Origin: Deltaproteobacteria bacterium
Lineage (GTDB): Bacteria; Acidobacteriota; Thermoanaerobaculia; Multivoradales; JAHZIX01
DNA: 64,000 nt
Assembly: GCA_022601195.1 (NCBI GenBank)
Contig: JAHZIX010000045.1
Coordinates: forward strand, 816,884-880,883
Direction of reading: 5' to 3'
Position numbers and translations under genes: made by a program. Positions 7,111 to 15,372 of the stretch are shown in pieces (positions within the stretch are counted from its first letter, which is position 1; the number at the start of each line of letters is the position of its first letter). Below the pieces are notes generated by a model, which saw nothing but the letters and a program-made list of their open reading frames with translations, did not search any database and was not told the origin of the DNA.

Positions 7111-9054
7111 TCAGTCAGCGGTGGCCGCGTTGAAGGCCTGCCGCAACGCCGAGCAGCTGCCGACCGCCGGCTGTGAGTTGATGATGATGGAGGCGTTGAC
7201 TCCATTCGGTAACTCCATCATGCAGGTCCGGGTGCGCCGGCCACCACTGTGGTTCCAGGCGCCGCCGTGGTCATAGGCGGTTCCGCCGTCGACCGCTCCA
7301 GCACCATTCCAGCCAGCTCGAGCGGTTCGCATAGTGGACCGATCACCGGGGGACATGATGCCATCGTCGAAGCGAAAAGCCGCCGCGTATTGGGTCAACT
7401 CCTGGGCAGAGAGGTGAAGATTGGCGTGGCCTCCACAACCGTCTAGGGAACTCGAGCTGGAGTATCCTGCCAGGCTCATGTCGTCGAAGTTGTAGCCCTT
7501 GGCTTCCGGGTAGCCGGTTTGGGGCCAACAGACCACGGACTCGATGTCTTCTCGGTCCATCACTAGCTCGTGTAGGTAGCTCAGGTACCGTTCGCCGACG
7601 TTGGCCTTGGTCACCGCCGTCCCAGGGCCGCCTGCGGCTTTCCACAATTCCGGGATGAGGATTCGCAGGAGGGCAAAGTTGGCGTTCTTGTATTGGCGGG
7701 GTGAGTCCGGCACGGTACCGTTTTCCACCACGAACTCTAGGCCATCCCAGCCGTTGCCCCAGGGACCTTCTAAGCCGGCATCCTTGAGGGCGTTGAACTC
7801 CTGATTCAGGCCCGAGGTATGAGTCAGCAAGTGGCGAAACGTGAGGCCGTTGGCATTGTTGACGAAGCCGGGGCCTTTGACCCAGCCAGCGGGTAACCAG
7901 GATGCGATAGGGGAGTCGATGTCGAGGCCGTTAGCTGCCAAGAGCTTGTAGATCAGCGGCGCGGTAACAGCTTTGCTGACGCTGGCGACGGTAGAGCGAA
8001 TCTTGGAAGTCATGGGCACCTCCGCGTCGGGGTTCCTTTGGGCAAACCCCGTGCTGCCGGCGATGGCCAACTGGCCGTGCTGGCTCAGAGCATAAGACAT
8101 GCCCACGACCGAATTCTCGTCGAGAGTGTCTTCCAGGAATTGGGCCATGGCCTGCAGATCCGGGCCGCTCGCCGGGTCGCTCGGTGCAGGGCCAAAGCTA
8201 CCTACGTACCAGGCTCCCGACGTATTGCGCTGCGCAACTTCTAGGTCCAGGAGTGAGTATCCTCGTTCGGCGAGTTGGGCCCACTTACGCTTGAAGGCGG
8301 TCCAGGTTGTATAGCGGTAAAGGGCGCGCCGGTTGCTGCCGCCTCGCCACACGCCGACGTAACGGTAGGTTCCGTTGGCCAGGCGAGTCACGTCCATGTC
8401 GATCATTTGGTACCCCTGCGGACCGAGCTCGCTCCATTTGTCGGCCAGAGAGGCCCAGGAGGAAAAGTTGAACAGAGCGTATTGCCCGCCGCCGCCCCGC
8501 CAGACTCCGACGTAGGAAGTCACTCCATTGTGCTGGCTGATATCGATGTCGATGAGACGGTAGCCCCGGGAGTTGAGATCGGCCCACTTGGCTGTAAAAG
8601 CGCTCCAGGATCTGTAGTTGTAGAGGGCGAATTTGCCGCTACCGGCTCGCCAGATCCCGTAATACCAGATCGTATTGCCGTGGCGAACCCGCTCGACATC
8701 TACCAGTCGGTAGCCTCGAGGGTTGAGGTCTCGCCACTTATTCACGAAGGCACTCCAGCTGCTATACCGGAATAGGGCGTGCTTACCGGAGCCGGGCTCC
8801 CAAACGCCCCCGTAGACTCTCTTTCCGTTGTCGTATTGGAGCACTTCGATGTCCTTGAGGCGCATGCCACTCTTGCCGAGCATGCGCCATTTGTGGACTA
8901 GCTGGGACCAAGTGTCGAGGCGGTAGGTGGCGTGCTTGGCCGCCGCGGCGCGCACGCTCAAAGTATCGTCGTCACCGCTGGTGTCAGCCCAAAGGGGAGA
9001 AACCAATAGGGTGGCCAACACAGCGAGGGTGGAGAAAAGGGGTGTCTTCTTCAT
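7111..9054 (-). CDS. Secreted serine hydrolase (class C beta-lactamase fold) with five N-terminal tandem repeats
   Basis: A 647-aa exported protein with a signal peptide (MKKTPLFSTLAVLATLLVSP, cut near WADT). Residues about 40-290 hold five repeats of roughly 50 aa built on 'SSWSAFVNKW..L...GYRL.D..V......YVGVWR.G', matching the bacterial tandem repeat domain 1 found before beta-lactamase-fold polyglycine hydrolases. The C-terminal 340 residues are the hydrolase: SVSK (the SxxK serine and lysine), YKN (YxN) and HSGG (the HxG/KTG position) are all present, so it should be catalytically competent, as an esterase, peptidase or polyglycine-type endoprotease. Start: the ATG at 9054 follows GAGGAG and gives the signal peptide; the longer frame to 9156 does not. 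It stands alone on the minus strand. Confidence 0.85.
   Translation of the reverse strand: MKKTPLFSTLAVLATLLVSPLWADTSGDDDTLSVRAAAAKHATYRLDTWSQLVHKWRMLGKSGMRLKDIEVLQYDNGKRVYGGVWEPGSGKHALFRYSSWSAFVNKWRDLNPRGYRLVDVERVRHGNTIWYYGIWRAGSGKFALYNYRSWSAFTAKWADLNSRGYRLIDIDISQHNGVTSYVGVWRGGGGQYALFNFSSWASLADKWSELGPQGYQMIDMDVTRLANGTYRYVGVWRGGSNRRALYRYTTWTAFKRKWAQLAERGYSLLDLEVAQRNTSGAWYVGSFGPAPSDPASGPDLQAMAQFLEDTLDENSVVGMSYALSQHGQLAIAGSTGFAQRNPDAEVPMTSKIRSTVASVSKAVTAPLIYKLLAANGLDIDSPIASWLPAGWVKGPGFVNNANGLTFRHLLTHTSGLNQEFNALKDAGLEGPWGNGWDGLEFVVENGTVPDSPRQYKNANFALLRILIPELWKAAGGPGTAVTKANVGERYLSYLHELVMDREDIESVVCWPQTGYPEAKGYNFDDMSLAGYSSSSSLDGCGGHANLHLSAQELTQYAAAFRFDDGIMSPGDRSTMRTARAGWNGAGAVDGGTAYDHGGAWNHSGGRRTRTCMMELPNGVNASIIINSQPAVGSCSALRQAFNAATAD
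8185..8940 (-). repeat. Five coding tandem repeats in the serine hydrolase gene
   Basis: Five successive units of about 150 bases encode the roughly 50-aa W/Y-rich repeat. The protein pattern (KW..L...GYRL.D, YVGVW) is conserved better than the DNA, so this is an old protein repeat and not a recent DNA expansion. Confidence 0.7.
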
Positions 9055-9243
9055 GGCAACTCTCCTCAAAACAAAGGGTTCGTGATGGGCGCGGCCGAAG
9101 TGGCCGTCAATAGAACCCGCGCAGAAAGAGAGGGAATCGGCTAAAAGGAAAGGCAACTAGTTGGAGAGAGTTCTCGACAGTGCCTGGGAGGGATTGCTCG
9201 AGGAGGAGCCGAGGTTTCCCTCCGAAACCCCAGGCTCTGTCTC

Positions 9244-10665
9244 CTACTCGCTGGAGCCTTCCGGGTTGCCGAGGCCCGTTGGCCGGTGGCAGCCTAGGGC
9301 ATTGAGGCGTTGGTGCAGATAAGTGCGGCGGATGCCCAACAGTCGAGCCGCTGCGGAGACGTTCCAGCCGGTCCTACCGAGAACCGCTTCCAAGTAGCGA
9401 CGTTCTGAAGTTTCCTTAAAGTCCTTCAGAGAGGGCAGCTGCCCTTCGCCCAAATCGGCTGGGAAAGGGCTGAGAGGGCCGGTAGCCGCGACAGCAGGAG
9501 AGGCCACCGAGTCGGCGAAAGGAAGCTCTGCGGCACGGATCGGATCTCCTCCGAACACCACTAGCCGTTCGCAAAGACTCTGAAGCTCGCGGACATTTCC
9601 GGGCCAAGGGTGACCCTCCAGACGCGGATAGACCTTTTCCTCGACTTCCTGAGCCCTCCGCCGATGGCGGCGTTGAAACTGCTCCAAGAAATGGTGAAAC
9701 AGAAGCTGAACGTCTCCCTGGCGCTGTCGGAGGGGCGGGATGTCTATGGGGAGGTGGGCGAGGCGGAAGTAGAGATCTTCGCGAAACTCTCCGTCTCGAA
9801 TCGATTTTTCTAGGTCCGCGTGGGTGGCGGCAAGAATTCTGACGTCGACGGTTCGAAACTGCGTCTCCCCCAATCTGCGGACGAGGCCATCCTCGAGCAC
9901 GCGGAGGAGGCGGCCCTGAAGAGCCACCTCCATGTCGCCGATCTCATCCAGAAAAAGAGTGCCCCCATCAGCTTCCTCGAACAGGCCGGCCTTCTCGCTG
10001 CGGGCGTCCGTGAACGCGCCTCGGGCGTGGCCGAAGAGCTCGTCTTCGACCAGTTGAGCTGGCAAGGCGGCGCAGTTGATTTTGACAAAGGGCCCTGAGG
10101 CGCGAGGGGATCCTCGGTGGAGGGCGTCGGCGACCAACTCTTTGCCAGTGCCGCTCTCTCCCCTGATCAGTACTCGGCCATCCGTTGGTGCTGCCTGGGC
10201 GATGCGGCGGCGAAGGCCTTCCATGGCCACCGACTGACCTAGGATTTCTCCACCGGTCAGTTCGGAGCGCAATTGCGCCACCTCTCGGCTCAGGGCGTGG
10301 CTACGGAGGGTGTTGGCCATGGAGCGAGCCAAGCGCTGGCGGCTGAAGGGTTTTTCGATGAAGTCGTGGACCCCGAGGTGTAGGGCTTCCACCGTCTCGC
10401 TAATGGAGGCTTCGCCGGACAGAACAATGGTCGGAGGTAGACGATTGCCAGCTGCCAGCTGGCGAACCAGGTCGATACCGCTCATACCAGGTAGACGCAC
10501 ATCTAGAAGCATCAATGCTGGCGGGGCAGCGCTGGGGCCCTCCAACTGAACCAAGGCGGCCTCGGCGCTCTCGACGGCGGTGGGGGCGAAGCCTTCCTCG
10601 CGAATCTGGAGGAGGAGTTGGGCTCGAATTTTAGGGTCGTCTTCGACGATGAGAACCGCGGTCAT
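9244..10665 (-). CDS. NtrC-family sigma-54-dependent response regulator
   Basis: A 473-aa three-domain regulator. Residues 1-118 are a receiver domain with acidic residues near EDD (8-10) and the phosphorylation site D55 (LMLLDVRLPGMSG). The AAA+ domain follows, with Walker A GESGTGKE near 170 and Walker B GGTLFLDEIGD near 233. The sigma-54 contact loop reads GAFTDA where the usual motif is GAFTGA, a substitution that may alter contact with sigma-54. A Fis-type helix-turn-helix ends the protein (NVSAAARLLGIRRTYLHQRL). The gene follows its sensor kinase by 12 bases with AGAAGGAAG as ribosome binding site. It is the last gene of an operon starting at 14068. Its targets cannot be told from sequence, but sigma-54-like promoters do occur elsewhere in the window. 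Confidence 0.92.
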   Translation of the reverse strand: MTAVLIVEDDPKIRAQLLLQIREEGFAPTAVESAEAALVQLEGPSAAPPALMLLDVRLPGMSGIDLVRQLAAGNRLPPTIVLSGEASISETVEALHLGVHDFIEKPFSRQRLARSMANTLRSHALSREVAQLRSELTGGEILGQSVAMEGLRRRIAQAAPTDGRVLIRGESGTGKELVADALHRGSPRASGPFVKINCAALPAQLVEDELFGHARGAFTDARSEKAGLFEEADGGTLFLDEIGDMEVALQGRLLRVLEDGLVRRLGETQFRTVDVRILAATHADLEKSIRDGEFREDLYFRLAHLPIDIPPLRQRQGDVQLLFHHFLEQFQRRHRRRAQEVEEKVYPRLEGHPWPGNVRELQSLCERLVVFGGDPIRAAELPFADSVASPAVAATGPLSPFPADLGEGQLPSLKDFKETSERRYLEAVLGRTGWNVSAAARLLGIRRTYLHQRLNALGCHRPTGLGNPEGSSE

Positions 10666-10677
10666 GAATTCTTCCTT

Positions 10678-11919
10678 CTAGCCGGAATGAGCTTCCCGGC
10701 GGGGAAGGGTGAGCCGAAATGTCGTGCCGCTGGCAGATGACGAAAGTAGCTCCAGATTGCCGTGGTGATCCAACATGATCTTTTTTGAGATAGCCAAGCC
10801 GAGCCCCATTCCTTCGCCGATAGTGCTGGTGGTGGTGTAGGGCTCGAAGACTCGTGAACGGATATCTTCCGGGATTCCTGGCCCATCGTCGGTGACATCG
10901 AGGAGGACCCAATTTTCTTCTGCCGTCAAAGAGAGAGCCACGGAGCCCGAGCGAGCGCCGAGGGCGGTGGCGGCGTTGTCGCACAAGTTGACCAGCACTT
11001 GACGCAGCATATCGCGGTCGACCGGCGCGGTGATGCCCGGCTCGGTGGTGTTCGGTCCGGTGATGCCCGGCCGGGTGGCCACTTTCAAAGTGAGGTTGTC
11101 CCAGGCGTTCTGATAGGCGGCGAAGAATTCCTCGATCCAGTGACCCAAATCCTGGCGCAGGAGGCGTGGGCGAGGTAGGCGGGCAAAGGAAGTGAAGCGG
11201 CGGGTGAAGGCAGAGAGGCGGTCGAGCTCTTCGAGGGCGCTCTCGGCGAGGTGGCGGTGTTCGGTAGCTCGCTGGGAAGGGTCTCCCTCCAACTGCTCGG
11301 CGAGACGCTCGATCTCGAGACGAGAGGTGGTCAGAGGAGTGCGCATCTCATGAGCGTGGCGCCGTGCCGCTTCCTGCCAGGAGGAGAGGTTCTCCAGGGA
11401 GGCGAGGCGTTGTCGATCTTTGGCCATGACGTTGGAGGTGTGCTCCACCATCCGCCCAATCCTGCCAATGGTGTCTCGACCTCGGTCCCCCACCCGCACT
11501 TCCGTGCTCCCTGCGGCGAGGTCTCGGAGGGCTTCCTGAAGCCTTGTCAAGCGGGGGCCATGGCGGCTCTGTCGCCATGCGTAGATGCCGGTGACGGCGA
11601 TGACGCTGATCAGAAACAGAGCCAGCAAAAGCTGCTCGTAACGCTTTTGCAGGTCGGCCCTGCCATGCTCGAGAATCCGGAGTCGCTGGACCGTGGTCTC
11701 TAATTGGTCGAAGCGACGGCGATATTCAGCCTGCCTTTCAGGCTCCAGGTGAGCCAAATGTTTGAGGTCTTCGAGAGAGTCTTCCAGTCCCGCAAGTACT
11801 TCCGGAGGGGCCGCAAAAACATTGGAAGCTCGGGTGAGTTGGCGCTGGAAGAAATGAAATACCAGGAGCGCTGCCAGGCCCATGAGGATCACGCTGATGA
11901 GCACTGCGCGAAATCTCAT
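10678..11919 (-). CDS. NtrY-like membrane sensor histidine kinase
   Basis: A 413-aa kinase with a transmembrane segment at residues 6-25, a periplasmic helical region to about 90, a second membrane segment near 95-115, a HAMP linker, a HisKA domain with the phospho-acceptor His in HAHEMRTPLT, and a HATPase domain with N box (NLCDNAATAL), G1 (VTDDGPGIPED) and G2 (GEGMGLGLAISKKI). Its partner is the NtrC-type regulator 12 bases downstream. The ATG at 11919 overlaps the TGA of the preceding gene (ATGA), pointing to translational coupling, and is preferred over the further upstream starts. The layout kinase-plus-NtrC regulator behind a DUF4390-like gene recalls NtrY/NtrX loci of proteobacteria. 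Confidence 0.9.
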   Translation of the reverse strand: MRFRAVLISVILMGLAALLVFHFFQRQLTRASNVFAAPPEVLAGLEDSLEDLKHLAHLEPERQAEYRRRFDQLETTVQRLRILEHGRADLQKRYEQLLLALFLISVIAVTGIYAWRQSRHGPRLTRLQEALRDLAAGSTEVRVGDRGRDTIGRIGRMVEHTSNVMAKDRQRLASLENLSSWQEAARRHAHEMRTPLTTSRLEIERLAEQLEGDPSQRATEHRHLAESALEELDRLSAFTRRFTSFARLPRPRLLRQDLGHWIEEFFAAYQNAWDNLTLKVATRPGITGPNTTEPGITAPVDRDMLRQVLVNLCDNAATALGARSGSVALSLTAEENWVLLDVTDDGPGIPEDIRSRVFEPYTTTSTIGEGMGLGLAISKKIMLDHHGNLELLSSSASGTTFRLTLPRREAHSG

Positions 11920-12626
11920 GGCGTTGTTGCTCCTGCTGGCACCTTCGCTTGCCAACGAAAAGAGGTGACGGCGCGGCTGCGCAAGGAGGTAGCGATGAGC
12001 ACACCGAAGACCTGCTCGAGGCTATTTCGAGTCGTTGGGGATCGGTCTGCTCTGTCCTCCAAGGATGGCGATTGGGCAGTGCTACCGGCCCTCAAGGCGG
12101 AGTCGTAGAGCCAACGCTGGGTGTCGTCCCGCTCTGCCTTGGAAAAGGGCACGATATCGATCTCGATACTTCCGTTGGCGTTACTGGCTGGGGCCCGGGC
12201 GCGTAGATCGAGCAACGGCACTCGGAGCTCCCGCCACCAGGTATGAAGCTCCTCCAAAGTGGTTAGCTGGTGGCGCACGGGCCGCCCATCCATGCCCAAG
12301 GTGACCGTGTGAAAGACCTCATCCCAGAGCTCGTAGCGAATCTCTACGCGGGCACCTCCGCGAGCTTTTCCTCCGACCTTCGCGGCGGTTTCGAAACGAA
12401 ACGCGAAGGTCGTGGTGAGTCCGGTCGTCAGGTGACGGGACACTTCTTCGTGGTTGAGGATCATCGGCATTCCGGACAGAACAAGGAGGTCGCCTTCGAC
12501 GATCTCGAGGTTCGGATTGCCCGCCTCGGGGGCCTGGGATTCGTCTCCTGCCAAGGGAGGCGAGATCCAGGCCAAGAGGCCCGTCAGCACGATTGCCGGA
12601 ATGGAGCCTTTGCCATTCATCATCAA
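11916..12626 (-). CDS. Secreted DUF4390-like protein
   Basis: A 236-aa exported protein with a signal peptide (MMMNGKGSIPAIVLTGLLAW, cut near PLAG). The mature part begins with a beta-rich segment (LVLSGMPMILNHEEVSRHLTTGL, read as LVLSGMPMILNHEEV and RHLTTGLTTTFAFRFE) and ARVEIRYELWDEVFHTVTLG, which resembles DUF4390, a family often encoded just before NtrY-type kinases. The C-terminal part contains a hydrophobic segment near VFGVLIATSL. Both ends overlap neighbours by 4 bases (ATGA at each junction), so it is tightly co-translated with the barrel protein before it and the kinase after it. A role as periplasmic input to the kinase is inference. The family match is by eye. Confidence 0.65.
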   Translation of the reverse strand: MMMNGKGSIPAIVLTGLLAWISPPLAGDESQAPEAGNPNLEIVEGDLLVLSGMPMILNHEEVSRHLTTGLTTTFAFRFETAAKVGGKARGGARVEIRYELWDEVFHTVTLGMDGRPVRHQLTTLEELHTWWRELRVPLLDLRARAPASNANGSIEIDIVPFSKAERDDTQRWLYDSALRAGSTAQSPSLEDRADRSPTTRNSLEQVFGVLIATSLRSRAVTSFRWQAKVPAGATTP

Positions 12627-14068
12627 ATCTCTGGGTCGACGTAGGAGAGGTTCAAAGAGAACACTCCCCAGGTCGTCCGGTAGCGAAGTCCGGTGGTCAG
12701 GGAGAATCCCGCGTTGCTGCCTGAGAGAAGGCTGTTGGAGCCGGACCTGTCTCTCCAGCTTGTGTTCAGAGTGTTCTCCCAGCGGAGTTCGTTGAAGGGC
12801 TTGCTGGGGGCTGCTCGAAACAGGGAGAGAGCGTGCCCCAGAGTCAATCCAGCAGAGTAAAAATCTGTGTTGGAAGAGATGTCGTCTCCAAAGACGTTGG
12901 TTGATTCGCTCTCTTGGTGCCCCACACTTCCGTTGACCCTAACGGAGAAGCTGGTTCGCCTGGAGGAAGACCAATATTTTTGCGCTGAGGAGCTTAGACT
13001 GGAACTGTCCCCACTGTTCACGGTGAAGGAGCCTAGGGAGGTGGGGAGTCCGTTGATCCTACTTTTTTCCCTCAATTCACTCCTGCCGACGGTGGTAATC
13101 AGGACTTTTCCCTGGGTCGGAAACACCGGGTCATCGAGAGAGTTGAAAGCCCAGGAGAGGCCGAGGGACCAAACATCCCTCTGAGACACCGTGAAGCCGT
13201 CGGGGGCGCGGAATCTAATCTCCGAGTCGGTGTTCGATGCGGTGATTTGAAGCGAGTGATTTCCCCATAGGGGAACAGCTAGCCCGGCATCGAAACTCAA
13301 GAAATCGCTGGTGGATTGCCGAGTTTCGGTGAAGGTATCTACGATGCCGGCCAAGCAGACATCGGTACCGCTTTGATTGAATCCTTCACAAAGGGAAGTC
13401 GCAGCTCTCACCGTGAGCAAGGCATTGCGATTGAAGAGGTCATAGTGAGTGTAGCCGACCTGGATGACTCCATCCTCGGACGAGGTAGAAGCGGAAAGAA
13501 CGCCTCTGCGTCCGAGGAAGAAGCGACGGCCCGCCAAGAGGCCAAGGCCGTTGTCGTATTCCGGGGAGTTGCCGGGGTTCTCCGCCCAGAAGCCGTCATA
13601 GTCGGCCCCAAAAAACCACTGGCGAGTCTCCGTGACCGAAACCACTAACTCGTAACTGCCCCGGATGGAACCTTTGCGCAGGGAAAACTCCGCGTCTAGA
13701 AGAAAGGGAAGGCGCACGATGCGATACACCGCATCCCGAAGTTGGGCTTCCGAGTAGGCCTCGCCGATTTTCAGTCTGCTCTCAGAGACGAGGATCTCTC
13801 GGGGAGTCCTTTCGGCATTCAATACGGTGATGGACTCGATGAGAAAGAGGGGCGCTTTCGGGGGAGATTCTTTCTCGCCGGCTTGCGCATTACTGACAGT
13901 GCCCTGGTTCTGAAGAGGTCGGTTTTCGCCGCGGACCGACTGATGGAGGAATAGGCAGGCGGCAAGGGACAAGGCTAGCCCCCAACGGGCACCTTCTTCC
14001 CGCCGACGGGGCCGGCGATAAGCCTGTGGGATCGAGCTGAGAACATACTTTTGGTCGACAGTAGCCAT
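12623..14068 (-). CDS. Omp85/BamA-type outer-membrane barrel protein with a single POTRA-like domain
   Basis: A 481-aa exported protein. A membrane/signal segment lies near residues 28-46 (WGLALSLAACLFLHQSVRG). Residues about 70-155 form one POTRA-like unit (FLIESITVLNAERTPREILVSE, split here as FLIESITVLNAERT and ILVSESRLKIGEAYSEAQL), followed by some 300 residues of alternating beta strands typical of a barrel and ending in SLNLSYVDPEI. True BamA proteins have several POTRA domains and are near 800 aa, so this is a short relative, perhaps an outer-membrane enzyme or transporter accessory and not the essential assembly factor. The ATG at 14068 has AGGAGG 7 bases upstream; the frame open to 14248 is not needed. 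Its TGA overlaps the next ATG. Confidence 0.75.
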   Translation of the reverse strand: MATVDQKYVLSSIPQAYRRPRRREEGARWGLALSLAACLFLHQSVRGENRPLQNQGTVSNAQAGEKESPPKAPLFLIESITVLNAERTPREILVSESRLKIGEAYSEAQLRDAVYRIVRLPFLLDAEFSLRKGSIRGSYELVVSVTETRQWFFGADYDGFWAENPGNSPEYDNGLGLLAGRRFFLGRRGVLSASTSSEDGVIQVGYTHYDLFNRNALLTVRAATSLCEGFNQSGTDVCLAGIVDTFTETRQSTSDFLSFDAGLAVPLWGNHSLQITASNTDSEIRFRAPDGFTVSQRDVWSLGLSWAFNSLDDPVFPTQGKVLITTVGRSELREKSRINGLPTSLGSFTVNSGDSSSLSSSAQKYWSSSRRTSFSVRVNGSVGHQESESTNVFGDDISSNTDFYSAGLTLGHALSLFRAAPSKPFNELRWENTLNTSWRDRSGSNSLLSGSNAGFSLTTGLRYRTTWGVFSLNLSYVDPEI

Positions 14069-14351
14069 GGGGCCTCCTATGAGGGCGCCTTCCTGTAGGG
14101 CGCCGGAAAGAATGCCTCGATCTTCCGCAAGCATAGTGCCAGCTGGGGAGAGGTGGTGAATCGGAATGGATTTCCGATACGCAAACCGCTGCAAATATTG
14201 GGGTTCTGGCGATGCCCCTGATCGTTCAGGGAATCCACCGCTGGCCATGGGAGACCCGATCCGGAGAGTTTCAAATTACCGCCTGAAGACAGGTGTTCGC
14301 TGAGAAGAACACTCGGCCCTCGTTGAGCAGGGGCTTCCAGCTGAACGATGG

Positions 14352-14729
14352 TCAAGCCTCCGAGAGCCAGGCAATCGCTTCTTCGTAGTCGTAGAAAACG
14401 GCTAATCGGCGGGGCATCTGATCTGCCAGAGCTTGGTACATGCGTCCCATACCAAAATCCGCCTCCGATGCCACCAGAATCGCCGTGCGTCCCTGGCCCA
14501 TGTTCTCCCACAACTTTTCGGAGCGGTCGACTAGGTTCTCCATCTCACCAAAGGGCATGGAGCTTGCGCTGCCCTCGCGGGTGTCCCACAGGACCGGCAG
14601 GGCCGGGTCGTGATCCGGATCCAGATAGAGTCGCTTCTGAGCCTCGATGACATCGTTGGAATCTAGCTCCCCTTGGACTCGCTGTACGACGATGCCTCGC
14701 ACGGAGTCGATAGTCGTTTCGATAGGCAT
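14352..14729 (-). CDS. STAS/SpoIIAA-like small protein
   Basis: A 125-aa cytoplasmic protein with the alternating strand-helix pattern of STAS or SpoIIAA-like folds: GIVVQRVQGELDSNDVIEA, PVLWDTREGSASSMPF, RTAILVASEADFGMGRMY, and a C-terminal helix with the 'RRLAVFYDYEEAIAWL' pattern common to this group. Such proteins are usually small regulators or partner-binding modules. It has no clear operon partner: the Omp85 operon starts 280 bases downstream and decayed DNA lies upstream. Bases 14069-14351 hold no gene. Confidence 0.7.
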   Translation of the reverse strand: MPIETTIDSVRGIVVQRVQGELDSNDVIEAQKRLYLDPDHDPALPVLWDTREGSASSMPFGEMENLVDRSEKLWENMGQGRTAILVASEADFGMGRMYQALADQMPRRLAVFYDYEEAIAWLSEA

Positions 14730-14911
14730 AGCGTGAAATGGGGGGGCGACAGCTAGATTGCCAAGAGAATTGGGGTTGTTCGCTGCGGAGGAAGTCTCTG
14801 GCAGGAGCTAACCTCTCAGGAGGGGCTCCAACTGGGCTTCAAGCTTCGGCAAAAAATGGGAAATTCGAGAGACGACGTGCCCTCTAAAAGAGAAAATTTC
14901 TTGGTAGTGGT

Positions 14912-15127
14912 TATTTGTCGGCATCCTTTAATGTAGGTAAAAGGATGACAGGTTGTAGGCATTTTTCCTATCGGGGCTTCAGTGGAACTCCGATCCCGGT
15001 GGGCCTCAAAACCAACTATCTTGTTTCCAGTCGAGGAGATCATTCCTCGGCCAGAGGAATTGAGACGACCTTTGGCCGGAAGGGAATCTCCCAGACAGCA
15101 CGCTACATACCAGGGGTTTTCTAGCAT
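14912..15127 (-). pseudogene. Decayed N-terminal fragment of a Rieske [2Fe-2S] oxygenase
   Basis: The minus-strand frame carries signs of a Rieske N-terminal domain: MLENPWYVAC at the start, GNKIVGFEAH where families have GK.VA.ED.CPH, and later CHPF.Y..GC.QI where families have CPYHGF.Y...GRC.QIP. A shift of frame at the first cluster motif restores GVPL right after AHR, as expected from an original CPHRGVPL. Both cluster-binding motifs are broken and the catalytic C-terminal domain is absent; the next gene downstream is unrelated. I read this as a frameshifted and truncated relic. It lies near the anthraniloyl-CoA monooxygenase, so it may be left over from an aromatic degradation gene set. 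Confidence 0.5.
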
Positions 15128-15189
15128 CTCAGGTCCCAGTTTTGTGGGCCTCATCATCACAGGGTTCGGTATCTCAGGTTTCAGTGGTC

Positions 15190-15217
15190 GGGCACCGATC
15201 GAAAACGGTCGGTGCCC
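15190..15217. other. Strong hairpin between the MoxR gene and the Rieske relic
   Basis: GGGCACCGATCG and CGGTCGGTGCCC form a 12-bp stem (one G-T pair) around an AAAA loop. On the plus strand it is followed by a pyrimidine-rich stretch (cccttctttct). It lies about 155 bases past the MoxR stop and could end that transcript although no T tract follows on the minus strand. Confidence 0.5.
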
Positions 15218-15372
15218 TAGCCCTTCTTTCTCTCCAACTTTCTGCAACGCTCCGTATTGCCCGGACCCGAATTTACTTGGGTTTTCGGCGTCGATTGGCA
15301 GCTGTGCCACTAGGCGGAGCGCCTCTACTACTTTTGTGGCAGTGGGAAACGCCTTCGATCAAGGCCGGTCGC

